A stretch of 64,000 nt of DNA, taken from the NCBI RefSeq assembly GCF_047634355.1, contig NZ_JBLIAL010000008.1; one strand, given 5' to 3'. The stretch comes from Porticoccus sp002341315 (GTDB taxonomy: Bacteria; Pseudomonadota; Gammaproteobacteria; Pseudomonadales; Porticoccaceae). The translations under genes were made by a program, and so were the position numbers. Below the pieces are notes generated by a model that was not told the origin of the DNA, searched no databases, and worked only from the letters and a program-made list of their open reading frames with translations. Of the stretch, positions 63,190 to 64,000 are shown piece by piece. Each line of letters begins with the position of its first letter. Position 1 is the first letter of the stretch.

Positions 63190-63299
63190 GGCACTGTGTT
63201 TCAATGGCGGTGTCCTCCTGCTCCGGTTGGTCTGTCTGGCCCCGTCCACCGGTTTGCAGCTAGAATGTATTTTTCTCAGGACTATTCTACACAAACATT

Positions 63300-63644
63300 A
63301 TGATCAGCATTTATCACAATCCCCGTTGTTCCAAATCCCGTCAGACACTGGCCCTCCTCGAGGATCGCGGTCTTACGCCGAATATCATTCTCTATCTGGA
63401 TAACCCGCCCGACAGCAAGACTCTCAAGGACCTTCTCGGCAAGCTCGGCATCACAGCCCGGCAATTGCTGCGCAAGGGAGAGGATGCCTACCGGGAGAAT
63501 AATCTGGCGGACAAACACCTGACAGAAACACAACTGATTGATGCCATGGTTGCCAATCCCAAACTCATTGAGCGCCCCATTGTCATTAACGGCAGCCGGG
63601 CGGCACTGGGGCGTCCGCCCGAAAACGTACTGGAGATTCTCTGA
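63300..63644 (+). CDS. arsC: ArsC/YfgD-family reductase (glutaredoxin-dependent type)
   Basis: The 114-residue protein has the arsenate-reductase start ISIYHNPRCSKSRQTLALL with active Cys10, and the RPIVINGSRAALGRPPENVLEIL end with the conserved Arg residues. In E. coli the chromosomal YfgD is of this type; whether it reduces arsenate here is not proven, since no ars operon is near. Its stop overlaps the wrbA ATG by one base (TGATG). Confidence 0.92.
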   Translation: MISIYHNPRCSKSRQTLALLEDRGLTPNIILYLDNPPDSKTLKDLLGKLGITARQLLRKGEDAYRENNLADKHLTETQLIDAMVANPKLIERPIVINGSRAALGRPPENVLEIL

Positions 63645-64000
63645 TGTCGCACATACTGGTTCTTTATTACTCCCGTTACGGTAACACCCGGGCCATGGCC
63701 CATCAGGTAGCGCTGGGCGTGGAGCAGGGCGGCATGGAAGGGCGATTGCGTACTGTGCCGGCGGTGTCTGCCAACTGTGAGGCCACAGAACCGGACATTC
63801 CGGAAGAGGGTGATATTTATTGCACCAATAAAGATCTTTCTGAATGTGCCGGTTTGATATTGGGAAGTCCGACCCGGTTCGGCAATATGGCCGCACCCCT
63901 CAAGTATTTTCTCGATGGCACTGGTGATCTATGGATGAATGGCGGTCTGATCGGCAAACCCGCGGCGGTGTTTACATCCACGGGTTCACTGCACGGTGGC
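63644..64000 (+). CDS. wrbA: NAD(P)H:quinone oxidoreductase WrbA, 3' end beyond window
   Basis: The open frame starting at ATG 63644 runs off the window after 119 codons. The product begins MSHILVLYYSRYGNTRAMAH, the FMN-binding flavodoxin loop of WrbA, and continues with LILGSPTRFGNMAAPLKYFLDG and TSTGSLHGG. WrbA reduces quinones to hydroquinones with two electrons, protecting against redox cycling. The arsC-wrbA pair is conserved in Pseudomonas. Confidence 0.93.
   Translation, partial: MSHILVLYYSRYGNTRAMAHQVALGVEQGGMEGRLRTVPAVSANCEATEPDIPEEGDIYCTNKDLSECAGLILGSPTRFGNMAAPLKYFLDGTGDLWMNGGLIGKPAAVFTSTGSLHGG

Overview
The window is a contiguous stretch of a gammaproteobacterial chromosome. Protein sequences and gene order point to the Pseudomonadales/Cellvibrionales area: queA-tgt-secDF; aspS-yebC-ruvCAB-ybgC-tolQRAB-pal-cpoB-queE-queC-tRNA-Lys; metG/mrp-dcd; an rnf operon; and purMN-DUF2066-hda-arsC-wrbA. 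GC content looks moderate, near the mid-50s by eye. The genus cannot be named from this sequence alone. Coding density is high. I see no transposase, integrase, prophage, CRISPR array or broken protein gene, so this is mostly core genome.

Layout. 1-190: reverse-strand tRNA-Leu sequences, one cut by the window edge and one degenerate, behind a good promoter. 261-5716: queuosine genes queA-tgt, the secD-secF translocase pair (yajC is missing) and a cold-shock protein. 5844-8143: a lytic transglycosylase and proS. 8229-12140: HIT protein, zinc-ribbon protein, aspS, yebC and a small Ala/Glu-rich protein. 12246-20879: a LexA-type box and ruvCAB, then ybgC-tolQRAB-pal-cpoB and queE-queC. 20884-21223: tRNA-Lys followed by a 187-bp hairpin-rich insertion that ends in a second copy of the tRNA 3' end. 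21414-28124: nadA, the BepA-like protease, a PerM-like permease and an exported M16 protease. 28354-33389: aceE-aceF and a DUF4864 protein. 33536-39206 (reverse): deaD, a YaiI protein, a DASS transporter and an unassigned ThDP enzyme. 39319-45512 (reverse): rnfABCDGE. 45689-54659: metG, mrp, dcd, sirB2, mntP, an Ais-like phosphatase, an LTA-synthase-like enzyme and a CNNM/CBS protein. 54816-64000: a PAS-PAS-GGDEF-EAL protein, DUF3014, tandem CDGSH and DUF3108 genes, purN-purM, DUF2066, hda, a TlpA-like lipoprotein, arsC and the start of wrbA.

How the genes work together. Several envelope systems are present: SecDF, Tol-Pal with CpoB, BepA-like quality control, a lytic transglycosylase and a lipid/glycan headgroup transferase. 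Four queuosine genes (queA, tgt, queE, queC) lie in the window at two loci. RuvABC probably belongs to an SOS regulon. Rnf couples ferredoxin/NADH redox to an ion gradient. The most unusual DNA is the tRNA-Lys-associated 187-bp element. The least understood gene pair is the ThDP enzyme with the DASS carrier. I did not find a convincing large undescribed system; the candidates are listed with their uncertainties.
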